From positions 62,001 to 126,000 of the forward strand of contig OZ252248.1 in assembly GCA_965249635.1 (NCBI GenBank): a DNA stretch of 64,000 bases, read 5' to 3'. The notes beneath the pieces were generated by a model. It was not told the DNA's origin. It saw nothing but the letters and a program-made list of their open reading frames with translations, and ran no database searches. Shown piece by piece: positions 50,737-58,195 of the stretch (position 1 is its first letter; the number at the start of each line of letters is the position of its first letter). The position numbers were made by a program, and so were the translations under genes. The DNA is from Rubrivivax sp965249635. GTDB lineage: Bacteria; Pseudomonadota; Gammaproteobacteria; Burkholderiales; Burkholderiaceae_C.

Positions 50737-51673
50737 CCTCGCAGGCGCTTGTTCTTTGCCGAGCTCTCGCCGCCTGAACTTTTGCCCGCTGTTGTTGCCA
50801 GTAGATTTCCTCGGCCTCCGCCGGCGGGATGTAGCCAATGGGCTGCAACAAGCGACGATTGTTGAACCATGACACCCATTCCAGCGTCGCCATCTCTACC
50901 GCCTCGCGGGTCTTCCACGGCCCCAGCCGGTGAATGGTCTCGGCCTTGTACAGCCCGTTGATCGTCTCGGCCAGCGAGTTATCGTAGGAGTCGCCCTTGC
51001 TACCCACCGAGGGCTGAATACCCGCCTCGTCCAGCCGCTCGCTGTAGCGAAAAGACAGGTATTGCGACCCACGGTCCGAGTGGTGTGTCAGTTGCCCACC
51101 ACCAGCCGGACGGCGCGCATACAGCGCTTGTTCCAGCGCGTCCAGCACAAAGTCTGCCGTCATCGAAGAGCTCACGCGCCAGCCCACGATGTAGCGCGCA
51201 TAAACATCGATCACAAAGGCCACGTAGACAAACCCCTGCCAGGTCGATACGTACGTGAAATCGCTCACCCACAGCTCATTGGGCCGCTGGGCATGGAACT
51301 CTCGGTTGACGTGGTCCAGCGGGCACGGCACCTTCGGATCGGGCACCGTCGTGCGCACCTTCTTACCGCGCATCACGCCACGCAGACCCAAGTGCCGCAT
51401 CAAACGTTCCACCGTGCAGCGCGCGGCCACGATGTTCTCGCGCTTGAGTTGGCGCCAGACCTTGTCGGCCCCGTAGACGTTCATATTGGCCTTGAACACG
51501 CGCTCAATCTCGGGCATCAACGCCACATCCCGTTGCCGCCTGGGCGGGCACAGCGTCGGATCCCGTCGTCGCGCAGCTTCGCGCCAATAGGCCGATGGGG
51601 AGATCTGCAAGGTCTTGCAGATCGGCTCGACCCCCAAACGCTGACGATGGGTGTCCACAAACGGCCTGATCAC
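50723..51673 (-). CDS. IS3-family transposase OrfB
   Basis: A 316-residue DDE transposase catalytic part. The helix-turn-helix-21 region is VEPICKTLQISPSAYWREAA, and the rve domain has the DDE residues in PNELWVSDFTYVSTWQGFVY, QLTHHSDRGSQYLSFRYSER and GDSYDNSLAETINGLYKAET. All three acidic residues are present with the expected spacing, so it looks active. It is expressed as an OrfAB fusion by -1 frameshifting; its nominal ATG overlaps the orfA stop. Confidence 0.94.
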   Translation of the reverse strand: MIRPFVDTHRQRLGVEPICKTLQISPSAYWREAARRRDPTLCPPRRQRDVALMPEIERVFKANMNVYGADKVWRQLKRENIVAARCTVERLMRHLGLRGVMRGKKVRTTVPDPKVPCPLDHVNREFHAQRPNELWVSDFTYVSTWQGFVYVAFVIDVYARYIVGWRVSSSMTADFVLDALEQALYARRPAGGGQLTHHSDRGSQYLSFRYSERLDEAGIQPSVGSKGDSYDNSLAETINGLYKAETIHRLGPWKTREAVEMATLEWVSWFNNRRLLQPIGYIPPAEAEEIYWQQQRAKVQAARARQRTSACEVVEP

Positions 51674-51990
51674 TTCAAGCGGCGGTCGAGCTCCGCCTGG
51701 GCGAAAAAAGCGCTGGCCAGCTTGAGAATTTCGTTGGCCCGGCGCAGCTCCTTGACCTCGCGCTCAAGGTCCCTGATGCGGTCCTGTTCGGCTGTGGTGA
51801 TGCCGGGGCGGGCGCCGGCGTCGACCTGGGCCTGCTTGACCCAATCCAACAGGGTTGACGGCACGCAGCCAATCTTGGGCGCAATCGACTCGACCGTGGC
51901 CCACAACGACGGGTATTCGCCGAGGTGCTCCTGGACCAGCCGCACGGCCCGCTCGCGGGTCTCGGGTGAGAACTTGGGTGACTTCTTCAT
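51670..51990 (-). CDS. IS3-family transposase OrfA
   Basis: A 106-residue DNA-binding part of the transposase. The helix-turn-helix is in FSPETRERAVRLVQEHLGEY, then VESIAPKIGCVPSTLLDWVK, and the leucine-zipper-like tail is AEQDRIRDLEREVKELRRAN. The frame contains the slippery run near its end, upstream of orfB. It begins 24 bases inside the right terminal repeat region, the usual IS3 layout. Confidence 0.93.
   Translation of the reverse strand: MKKSPKFSPETRERAVRLVQEHLGEYPSLWATVESIAPKIGCVPSTLLDWVKQAQVDAGARPGITTAEQDRIRDLEREVKELRRANEILKLASAFFAQAELDRRLK
51703..51709 (-). other. Programmed -1 ribosomal frameshift site
   Basis: On the minus strand T-TTT-TTC sits in the orfA frame as X-XXY-YYZ. 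A -1 slip here carries ribosomes into a frame that stays open (RPGGARPPLEV) into orfB. This is the typical way IS3 elements make OrfAB. Confidence 0.75.
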
Positions 51991-52040
51991 GGCTCCATCC
52001 TCTCAGGATTCGGAGCCTCTTCAAAAGCCGGGGCGGTTCA

Positions 52041-52413
52041 TTGCCGTTCGGGCTCTTGTGGGGCCATCGAGCCAAGGTCTTGTCTCGATCCTGCGGGCTG
52101 CGATCCCTGACGCAAAGACTGACAAGCCTGGCCGTCAGAGACGAGCAATAGCCAATGCCTGGCTCATGCATAGCTGATGCATGGCCGGTGCAACCGGCGG
52201 TCCCACGTTGTGGATTGGCAGTTCTCGAAGGGGAGGGCTGCCTTTTCAACCCACGCTACCACGACGTTCTCGCCGTCAAGGTCGGCGCCTTCGCTGGTGC
52301 GAAGGCTTGCGGCCTCACGTGTGTTCGGCCGTCTGTCGAACCTGTGACGGCTTGCGCTGCGCCGTGGTGCTCCGGTCTCGGGCAATCCCGCCCGATTCAG
52401 TCTGGAGTTCGAT
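52041..52413. other. IS-flanking region without a recognised gene
   Basis: 373 bases between the IS right end and radC. Short open frames on both strands are unrecognised. Sequence just before 52414 includes the GGAG ribosome site of radC. Confidence 0.5.
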
Positions 52414-52989
52414 ATGTCGTCATCTGTTTCCACCGCTGCTGTTTGCGCCGCCAGTGCTGCTGGCGCTGTGGGTAGTTCTGCTGTCAGCTCTGCAGTCAGT
52501 TTTGCCAGTAATGCCCTGATGGTGTGTGACGCCAGGGGTGCTTATCGCCCCGCCACAGGCGATGAGGTGCTGCGCCAAGCGCGTTGTGTGATGTCACGTC
52601 GGGTGCGGCGCGGGGTGAGCTTCTGTTCTCCCAGTGTGATGCGGGACTACCTGTTGCTGCAGTTGGGCCACCTGGAGCATGAAGTGTTCTGTGTCGCTTT
52701 CCTGGACGCACAGCACCGCTTGCTGGAATTTCGGGAGATGTTCAAGGGGTCCTTGACACAGACTTCGGTGTACCCGCGCGAGGTGGTCAAGGCTGCTTTG
52801 GCCTGCAATGCCGCTGCCGTGGTGCTGTCGCACAACCACCCCTCAGGTCAGGCCGAACCCAGCCGGGCGGATGAGTTCTTGACGCAGGCATTGAAGTCCG
52901 CATTACAGCTGGTCGATGTGCGGGTGCTGGATCACATCGTGGTGGGCGCCGACAGCTCGGTGAGTTTTGCTGAGCGTGGGCTGATCTAA
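52414..52989 (+). CDS. RadC/JAB-domain protein of mobile elements
   Basis: A 191-residue RadC-family protein. The JAMM zinc motif is visible in VVLSHNHPSGQAEPSRADEF (HxHPSG-x6-SxxD), with the conserved Glu upstream in LGHLEHEVFCVAFLD. It lacks the helix-hairpin-helix and UPF0758 N-terminal part of chromosomal RadC and instead has a low-complexity Ala/Ser-rich N-terminus. Short RadC proteins like this are common in integrative elements and plasmids; the often-cited repair role is unproven. A perfect terminator follows. Confidence 0.85.
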   Translation: MSSSVSTAAVCAASAAGAVGSSAVSSAVSFASNALMVCDARGAYRPATGDEVLRQARCVMSRRVRRGVSFCSPSVMRDYLLLQLGHLEHEVFCVAFLDAQHRLLEFREMFKGSLTQTSVYPREVVKAALACNAAAVVLSHNHPSGQAEPSRADEFLTQALKSALQLVDVRVLDHIVVGADSSVSFAERGLI

Positions 52990-52996
52990 CGGTCCT

Positions 52997-53017
52997 GGGG
53001 CTTCGGCCCCCTTTTTT
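52997..53017 (+). terminator. Rho-independent terminator after radC
   Basis: GGGGC, a TTCG tetraloop, GCCCC and then TTTTTT. It starts 8 bases after the radC stop. Confidence 0.9.
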
Positions 53018-53456
53018 GCTCCTTTCATCGCTTGCATGGTGGCTGAGGTGGCGGGTTGGCCTCCTTGGCCCCAGGGGCGCGGCTGCGCCTGCCTGTTGCT
53101 GTCAGCTGCCTGGTCAGCCGGCCCGGTTCGGGGCTCGGGCTCTCGGACTGCATGGGCCTTCCCCAATGGAAGCCACTCATGTGTGGCAGCCATCTTCGTC
53201 GGCGCAAGACTGCGTCTCCTTCGGCAGCGGGGCTGGCCTTTGGCGGGCGCTTGCCCTGTCAAGGGCCGCTGCGGCGCCCGTGTCCTCGGCTTCGCCTGCG
53301 GGCCGCGCCAGCGCCTGCGTTTGCTCCCTTGACAGCGCACCCGCGTCGGCCACCATTTGCGAAACCATGTTGACCGCAGGGTGTTTGCCAGAGATGTTCT
53401 GTGCCCCCCCGCTCGGTATGGTGTCTAACCGCTGCCCATTGGCATAAACTGGTTCG
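53018..53456. other. Intergenic region with a long-range inverted repeat
   Basis: Frames on both strands overlap heavily and lack family signals, so I take this as non-coding. CTGTCAAGGG at 53256-53265 and CCCTTGACAG at 53326-53335 are a perfect 10-bp inverted repeat with 60 bases between. Confidence 0.5.
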
Positions 53457-53597
53457 ATGTCTTTGCCTTTGTGGTCATGGCCATCGGGTCGGCGGTTGTT
53501 TCGCAAGCCGTTCAGCCGCGTGCGCGGTGTACTGGTGGTGGTGTTGGTACTTCTGCTGGTGGCGGGTGGTACCTTGGTGCTGCGTTCGCAGGGTTGA
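53457..53597 (+). CDS. Small single-pass membrane protein
   Basis: A 46-residue frame, MSLPLWSWPSGRRLFRKPFS then RVRGVLVVVLVLLLVAGGTL, ending LRSQG. A positively charged N-terminal part followed by one hydrophobic helix suggests a type II-like inner-membrane peptide. Too short for a family call. It could be an element-encoded regulator or chance. Confidence 0.4.
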   Translation: MSLPLWSWPSGRRLFRKPFSRVRGVLVVVLVLLLVAGGTLVLRSQG

Positions 53598-54439
53598 CCC
53601 GTCCAGCTTGAGCTGGGTGCTGCGGACTCCAGTGTGGGTTCGCCAGCGCGCGCGACAGCTCACCGGCACGATTGAACCTGAGGCCGGTAGGTTTCGGTGC
53701 GGCGGCGGCTCCGCAGCTGATCGATCTATCAGTACTGCTGCAGTACTCTGGACGGTGCCAACAACCGGTTCGAGCTCGAGGAGTCGCCAGATATTGCTTC
53801 GGCGACGTTGGCTGCGTTCATGCGCTGGGCACCCTGTCTCAGACCATGACGAGTCTGCAGCTTTTGCATTGAACACGCGTCAAACTGAAAAGCCGCTTAC
53901 TTCAGGTGTCAGCCACTGGCGCAGCCCGAATGTTGGGGTCATCAAGCTCTGGACCGTTTGCGCTGTCACAAACTTGGCGAGCGAACTTGCCCCGGCTGAA
54001 GGACATGGCAACTCCTTGGAAGAGGGCGGTCTGGGGCAAGCGCTGACCACTGCGTCCTTCTGTTTTGGGGAATCCTGATCGGGGCGGGTTCGACGCCCAG
54101 CAGCGCTGGACCTCTCATGCGGGCTACAGGTCTTCAACCCTGCGCTGCGGTGAATTTCCCCTTGGGCGGTAGTGATGCCGCTCACGCTGGTGTCTGCGAC
54201 ACCGGTCCGCCCAATTCCTCGCGAGACAAATTCCTCCTCGTCTTCGGGTCCTTCGCTTCGCTGCGGCCACGGCGGGCCTGCTTGCAGCAGGCCTTGACCG
54301 TCTGTACCGGACTTCGCTGTCGCTGTCGCCGGTCCTTGGCCGGGCCGTGGTTCCGACCGCCCGCACCCCGATGCACAGATCCCCAACAAGGTCGCGGTGG
54401 TCGCGGTCTTGTTCAAACCGCATCAAGGAGTTTTTCATC
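53598..54439. other. Long region between radC and DUF736 genes
   Basis: About 840 bases. A minus-strand frame at 53880-54416 stays open for 178 codons, but its composition (repeated Gly/Pro/Arg with no hydrophobic core) is that of a shadow of G+C-rich DNA. I see nothing else that I can support. The AAGGAG at 54425-54430 belongs to the next gene. Confidence 0.45.
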
Positions 54440-54757
54440 ATGTCCAGCATCGGAACTTTTGCTTTCGCCAACGAGCAATTCAGCGGCACCGTTCGCAGCC
54501 TCAACCTGAACATCAAGGCGCGCATCGTGCCCGTGGCCGACAAGCGCAAAAGCAGCCCCGACTACCGCGTGGTCACCGGCAACGGCTACGAACTCGGCGT
54601 GGCCTGGGCACGGGTGAGCCGCAGCAACCGCGGCTACCTGTCGGTCTCGCTCGACGACCCCTCACTGCCCGCGCCGATCTATGCCCGGCTGATCGAGAGC
54701 TCCGCCACACCGGGTGAGCACGAGCTGCTGTGGAGCCGCGCGCGTCGCGGCGACTGA
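54440..54757 (+). CDS. DUF736 family protein
   Basis: A 105-residue protein starting MSSIGTFAFANEQFSGTVRS, with LNIKARIVPVADKRKSSPDY and ELGVAWARVSRSNRGYLSVS LDDP-type ends. DUF736 proteins are nearly confined to plasmids and integrative elements of proteobacteria, where they lie near conjugation or mobilisation genes. Function is unknown. A clear AAGGAG site precedes the ATG. Confidence 0.92.
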   Translation: MSSIGTFAFANEQFSGTVRSLNLNIKARIVPVADKRKSSPDYRVVTGNGYELGVAWARVSRSNRGYLSVSLDDPSLPAPIYARLIESSATPGEHELLWSRARRGD

Positions 54758-54767
54758 TCGCCGTACC

Positions 54768-54795
54768 GGGGCCGGCTTGCGTAGCCGCCGGCCCC
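54768..54795 (+). terminator. Strong hairpin after the DUF736 gene
   Basis: GGGGCCGGC (54768-54776) and GCCGGCCCC (54787-54795) make a perfect 9-bp stem with a 10-base loop, 10 bases after the stop. No T-run follows, so Rho-independent termination is uncertain. Confidence 0.55.
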
Positions 54796-54870
54796 AGCAC
54801 CTCGAGTTAAGTCCGAGCTGCAGTGTCAGCAGTCTCACCCTGTGAGACGGTGAGGGTGAATCATGCGTTC

Positions 54871-55197
54871 ATGACAGCCCTGAACCCCTACGACCGACCG
54901 ATGACGCCGTGCTGGCACTGCACGGGTTTTGTGGCGCTGACGGCGCAGGGCTCTGCTGCAGCTTGTGGGCGCCGATCTGGTAGTGCCCCTGATGTCCCGT
55001 TGGGCGTCCTGCGTGTGGTGGCGACGCCGGCCAGGGGCTGCGTGCAGTTTGTTCGGGAGGTGGGTGTGGACGACGAACCGGACTGGAGGCCGTTGCCGCT
55101 ATCGCATGCGCAGCTTCAGGCCTATGTCGCGGGCAGGCCTGTAGCCGACAAAGCCAACCGTCTGGTTCAGCTGCGACTGAAGATACTGGAGTTGTAA
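54871..55197 (+). CDS. Hypothetical protein of the mobile region
   Basis: A 108-residue frame beginning MTALNPYDRPMTPCWHCTGF, with a WHC pair and two further Cys in early positions (CWHC and ACGRRSG), a possible metal knuckle. The later part FVREVGVDDEPDWRPLPLSH is acidic. A GTG at 54823 is an alternative start. Its 3' end overlaps the convergent stbC-like gene by 31 bases. Unrecognised. Confidence 0.5.
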   Translation: MTALNPYDRPMTPCWHCTGFVALTAQGSAAACGRRSGSAPDVPLGVLRVVATPARGCVQFVREVGVDDEPDWRPLPLSHAQLQAYVAGRPVADKANRLVQLRLKILEL

Positions 55198-55721
55198 AGG
55201 ATGAGCGCGGCCAGAACGCTCATGAACAGCGCCGTTCGGTGTCCCCACGGGCTGGAAACCCAGTCCAGATAGCGTTGCAGCAGGGATGATCGTGGCTTAG
55301 GAGCCTGCCAGGCGGTTTGCGTGCGCATGGCGGACTGTACGGCTGCGACGGCCGCATGCCCGATCTCGCGCTGCGCCTGCTCGCTGGCGCGACGCAGCTC
55401 GGCGCTGGCGTGGTCCAGGGACACGCTGGTTTGCTGGGCTATCGTTGCCGCAAAGCGCTCTCGCACACCCTTGTCCAGCGCGAGTACGGCTTGGCCATAC
55501 CGGTCGAGCATCACTTCCAGCCGTTCGCGCTCGGCGGTCATTTCAGCGGTGGAGGTCTGAAGGGTCTTGTTGATCGCCTGCGCCTCCAACAAGGCGCGCC
55601 GCGCCTCGTTCAGGAGTTGCCCGCAGTCCCCGATCGCTTCCGCGATGAGCGCCTCGCGCGCCCGGGTGGGCCCATGGTCCTGCGGTGCGTCGAACAGGCG
55701 CTGGGCGATGTTGTCGGCCAT
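55167..55721 (-). CDS. StbC-like coiled-coil protein with C-terminal membrane anchor
   Basis: A 184-residue protein. The middle (LLNEARRALLEAQAINKTLQ, TAEMTAERERLEVMLDRYGQ) is heptad-rich and probably a coiled coil; the end HRTALFMSVLAALILYNSSI is a single membrane helix. It is the third gene of an operon with a ParA-like ATPase and a DNA-binding protein, in the order of stbABC of IncW plasmid R388. The ATG at 55721 was chosen; the longer frame overlaps the ATPase gene. The StbC name is by position and layout only. Confidence 0.65.
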   Translation of the reverse strand: MADNIAQRLFDAPQDHGPTRAREALIAEAIGDCGQLLNEARRALLEAQAINKTLQTSTAEMTAERERLEVMLDRYGQAVLALDKGVRERFAATIAQQTSVSLDHASAELRRASEQAQREIGHAAVAAVQSAMRTQTAWQAPKPRSSLLQRYLDWVSSPWGHRTALFMSVLAALILYNSSIFSRS

Positions 55722-55750
55722 GGTGTTTTGTAGCAAGCAAGCCGATCGGC

Positions 55751-56461
55751 TCAGGCGGCGCGCTGACCCGTGATAGCGGCGAATGCCGCATCCAGGTTGC
55801 GGTTTGCAGAGGTCGCCAGGCGCTTGGTGGCCAGACGGCGGGCGAGTTTGATGCGCTCCTCCTCGTCCGATGTTCTGTGGATCTCGGCCTTGATGTCGCG
55901 TGTGTCGGCCAGCACGCTGGCCAGCGACTCGCCGGTCCCCTTGATCCGGTCGTAGACCTCGTTGTAGTACAGCACCGCACCGGGGCTGAGCTTGAAAAAC
56001 TCGCCATCCAGCGCGCACAGAGCCGCAAATACTTCTTGCAAGGTTTCATCGGTTTCCAGGCCGTTGAAGACCACGCGCACCTTGGCTGGTGGAACACCCA
56101 TGCTGCGCAGGGCGCGCAGGGTATTGACGGTATCCATCTGCTGTTTGCGCGGCCGCATCGCAGGCACGATCCACAGATCGAAATCCTCGTGCGCGCCTTC
56201 AACGCGGCCCAGCGTGCGCAGAAAACCTTCGACATTGGACGCGCCGACATCCACGATGACGTCAGGCATCAGGGCCATGCGCTCTTGCATCAGCTCGAAC
56301 TGGCGTGCCGGAATTGCCTCGACATCGACGCCGTCAACTCGGGCGTCGATGTTCAAGGATTCCACGGAGATGACCCTCGCCTGCAGACGGGGTTGCAGGA
56401 GTTGTGCCGCAATAAGGGTCTTGCCGACGTTGCCGCTGAAGTTGATGACACAGATTTTCAT
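55751..56461 (-). CDS. StbB-like ParA-type ATPase
   Basis: A 236-residue ATPase. The deviant Walker A is MKICVINFSGNVGKTLIAAQ (GNVGKT), and other family parts are EARMALMPDVIVDVGASN-like and DFDLWIVPAMRPRKQQMDTV. It resembles StbB of mobilizable and conjugative plasmids, which balances plasmid stability and transfer, rather than true ParA with its arginine-finger type motif. It overlaps the upstream gene's stop by 4 bases. Confidence 0.82.
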   Translation of the reverse strand: MKICVINFSGNVGKTLIAAQLLQPRLQARVISVESLNIDARVDGVDVEAIPARQFELMQERMALMPDVIVDVGASNVEGFLRTLGRVEGAHEDFDLWIVPAMRPRKQQMDTVNTLRALRSMGVPPAKVRVVFNGLETDETLQEVFAALCALDGEFFKLSPGAVLYYNEVYDRIKGTGESLASVLADTRDIKAEIHRTSDEEERIKLARRLATKRLATSANRNLDAAFAAITGQRAA

Positions 56462-57084
56462 GGTGAGGAATTCCCAGGTGATGGCGAGCTTGGGGTGTGT
56501 TCCGCCGCAGTGGCGGGTTTGATGGATGGGGTGTCAAAACTCTGAGAACCCCCGCCACGCTGCTGGGACTGGCGGTAACGGTAGGCCAGGACATCCAGAT
56601 CAGGGCAGGACTGGCGGATGGCAGTGATGAAGTCGGTGGGCGGCGCGAAGCCGACTGTTGCAGGCGGCTTGACCTCCAGCAGCGGGACCTTGTCGCCCAC
56701 GGCAAGGTCATCGGGAGTCGGTCCAGCTGCGACAGGTGATTTGACTGGAGGCAGTGGCGGTGGCAGTGAGGGTGGAGCCGTAGCGGGTGCGGGAATTTGC
56801 GCCGGGTCGGGAATTTGCTGTGACGATGCAGGGTTCGATTCGTCGCTACCTTGCCTTTGCTGCCGCAGCCGGTAGACGGTCTGACGCAGCGTGCCCGGCG
56901 AAACCGTGACACCCAGGGCGGCGAGGTGCTGGCACAACTGCTCGTAACGCAGACCGTGCCGCAGGGCATCCTCGATCGTCGGCAGTTCTGACCGCACGAT
57001 GCCCGACAGCGTGCGACTGAGCGTGTTGGCCTCGATCTGCGCGGACAGTGCTGAGACCGTGTTGGTGTTCCCTGAAACCGGCAT
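56458..57084 (-). CDS. StbA-like DNA-binding protein
   Basis: A 208-residue protein. The N-terminal 80 residues (LSGIVRSELPTIEDALRHGL, YEQLCQHLAALGVTVSPGTL RQTVYRLRQQRQ-type) form a helix-turn-helix-like unit. A Pro-rich linker follows, then a short conserved block DFITAIRQSCPDLDVLAYRY. This layout matches StbA-type/KorA-like regulators. It is transcribed away from the phased repeats at 57204-57323, which are its likely binding sites. StbA of R388 binds short direct repeats in the same position. Confidence 0.65.
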   Translation of the reverse strand: MPVSGNTNTVSALSAQIEANTLSRTLSGIVRSELPTIEDALRHGLRYEQLCQHLAALGVTVSPGTLRQTVYRLRQQRQGSDESNPASSQQIPDPAQIPAPATAPPSLPPPLPPVKSPVAAGPTPDDLAVGDKVPLLEVKPPATVGFAPPTDFITAIRQSCPDLDVLAYRYRQSQQRGGGSQSFDTPSIKPATAAEHTPSSPSPGNSSP

Positions 57085-57203
57085 GTGGAGTTGTGTACTG
57101 GTTCGAAGCCATGGTGCCTATGCGCATTCGCGTTGGGGATTCCGTCTCTGAGGGGGTTCCACGCAGATGCGGGACAGGCTAACCCGCTGAATCAAGATTT
57201 GGT

Positions 57204-57323
57204 GTTGATGCCGTGTTGACGAAACGTTGATGTGGTGTTGATGGGTGTTGACACTGCGTTGACGGACTGTTGATGCGGTGATAACGAAGCGTTGACATCG
57301 TGTTGACGCCGCGTTGACACGCA
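57204..57323. repeat. Eleven helically phased GTTGA repeats (iteron or centromere-like array)
   Basis: GTTGA starts at 57204, 57215, 57226, 57237, 57247, 57258, 57269, 57291, 57302 and 57313, with a degenerate GATAA at 57280. The steps are 11 bases, with one of 10. The consensus of the first seven bases is GTTGAYR. One repeat per helical turn puts all sites on one face of the DNA, as expected for cooperative protein binding. It lies between the divergent stb and mob operons. Confidence 0.9.
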
Positions 57324-57523
57324 CGCCGGCCATGACCGAATGGTGCGCAAACTCCCCCATCTGCCCATTAAAAGCCCGCTGCGACCCTCGAATGGAGGAG
57401 GGGCGCGTTACATCGCTTGAAAAAGTAGAGAGTGCAGGATAGGCTGAACGCCAGAGTTTGTGTCACAACGCCTGCGGCCCCCAACAACAGTCGTTGGGCA
57501 TTCGAGAGCCACCATGAACCGCC
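57324..57523. other. Putative oriT region with IncP-type nic site
   Basis: On the minus strand TATCCTGC (revcomp of 57434-57441) matches the MOBP/IncP nic consensus YATCCTG|Y, preceded by CAGCC, close to the CACC of RP4. The cut would fall between 57435 and 57434. A small inverted repeat, CCCAAC (57480-57485) and GTTGGG (57493-57498), lies on the side where relaxase-binding repeats normally occur. The relaxase gene starts 0.75 kb away. Confidence 0.65.
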
Positions 57524-58195
57524 ATGAACACCAGCCACCTCGCACCATCGAGAGCCAGACAGCGCTCGGGCACAAGCTCAAGCTCAAGCCCAAGCTCACG
57601 GGGCCTGGCCGCCACCGTGCATGTCGACCTGGGCGCGGACCTCAAGTCCGCCGTCTGCGCGGCCGCCTTGCAAGCGGGCGTGCGCCCGTCCGAGTGGATG
57701 CGCAGCCAGTTGGCACAAGCGGTGAGTGCCGACGCGCCAAGGCCACCCGAAAAGCCATTAAGCGCTCCGCAACGCCGCCGGCCATCCGAGGCCTCAGGTC
57801 CCGGCAGCGGCACGAAATCCCACCAACTCAGCCTGCAAGGCGAAGACCTGCATTGGCTCGATCAGGTGGCGCAGGCCGGAGGTTTTCGAAGCAGGCCGGC
57901 GGCGCTGCGTTACGCCTTGCGCGTGTTGGCTGCCGATGAGGGCGTTGAGGCGCTGAAGCGCCTGCCCGAAACCATTCCAATGCTCGTGCATTCCAACATG
58001 ACGCTTCAGTCGGCGCTGCGCGCGTACCGGTCTCTTGGGTCCGACGCGCATGAGCAGTCACGCTTCAACGATCAAGACACGAGAACACTTCGCCAAAAGA
58101 TCGGCGAGCACCTGGAACATGTCGCTCGCCTGGTGGCCGCATTGCAGCCTCTGCTGGAAACACACATAGAATTCGACAAGGAGCGCGTCCGGTGA
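57524..58195 (+). CDS. MobC-like relaxosome accessory protein
   Basis: A 223-residue protein. The part VHVDLGADLKSAVCAAALQA, GVRPSEWMRSQLAQAV resembles a ribbon-helix-helix DNA-binding unit as in MobC/TraJ/NikA proteins. The C-terminal half has further helical parts (SRFNDQDTRTLRQKIGEHLE, HVARLVAALQPLLETH). It overlaps the relaxase start by 4 bases (GTGA) and lies directly downstream of the predicted nic site, so it probably bends or opens oriT. Confidence 0.7.
   Translation: MNTSHLAPSRARQRSGTSSSSSPSSRGLAATVHVDLGADLKSAVCAAALQAGVRPSEWMRSQLAQAVSADAPRPPEKPLSAPQRRRPSEASGPGSGTKSHQLSLQGEDLHWLDQVAQAGGFRSRPAALRYALRVLAADEGVEALKRLPETIPMLVHSNMTLQSALRAYRSLGSDAHEQSRFNDQDTRTLRQKIGEHLEHVARLVAALQPLLETHIEFDKERVR

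Larger units (their letters stand above)
50567..52040 (-). mobile_element. Complete IS3-family insertion sequence
   Basis: A 1474-bp element bounded by imperfect terminal inverted repeats: TGAACCGCACTGAGTTTCGA at 50567 and, on the minus strand ending at 52040, TGAACCGCCCCGGCTTTTGA; 20 of the first 27 positions agree. It encodes orfA and orfB on the minus strand, overlapping by 4 bases, with a -1 slippery heptamer. The flanking triplets are CGA on the left and TTG on the right, so no 3-bp target duplication is seen. It is the border between chromosomal-type and plasmid-type gene content. Confidence 0.9.

Noticed and set aside
53880..54416. A 178-codon minus-strand frame starting MNKTATTATLLGICASGCGR
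   Set aside because: It resembles a lipoprotein start, but the rest is low in hydrophobic residues, lacks family character and has no clear ribosome site; treated as chance in G+C-rich DNA.
57204..57323. A CRISPR array
   Set aside because: The repeats are only about 7 bases with no spacers of 30 or so bases; the 11-base step is a protein-binding phase.
57118..57360. An 80-codon minus-strand frame across the phased repeats
   Set aside because: Its translation only reflects the repeat (alternating Asn, His, Gln, Ser and Val); the 11-base step does not keep a codon phase, so it is not a protein repeat.
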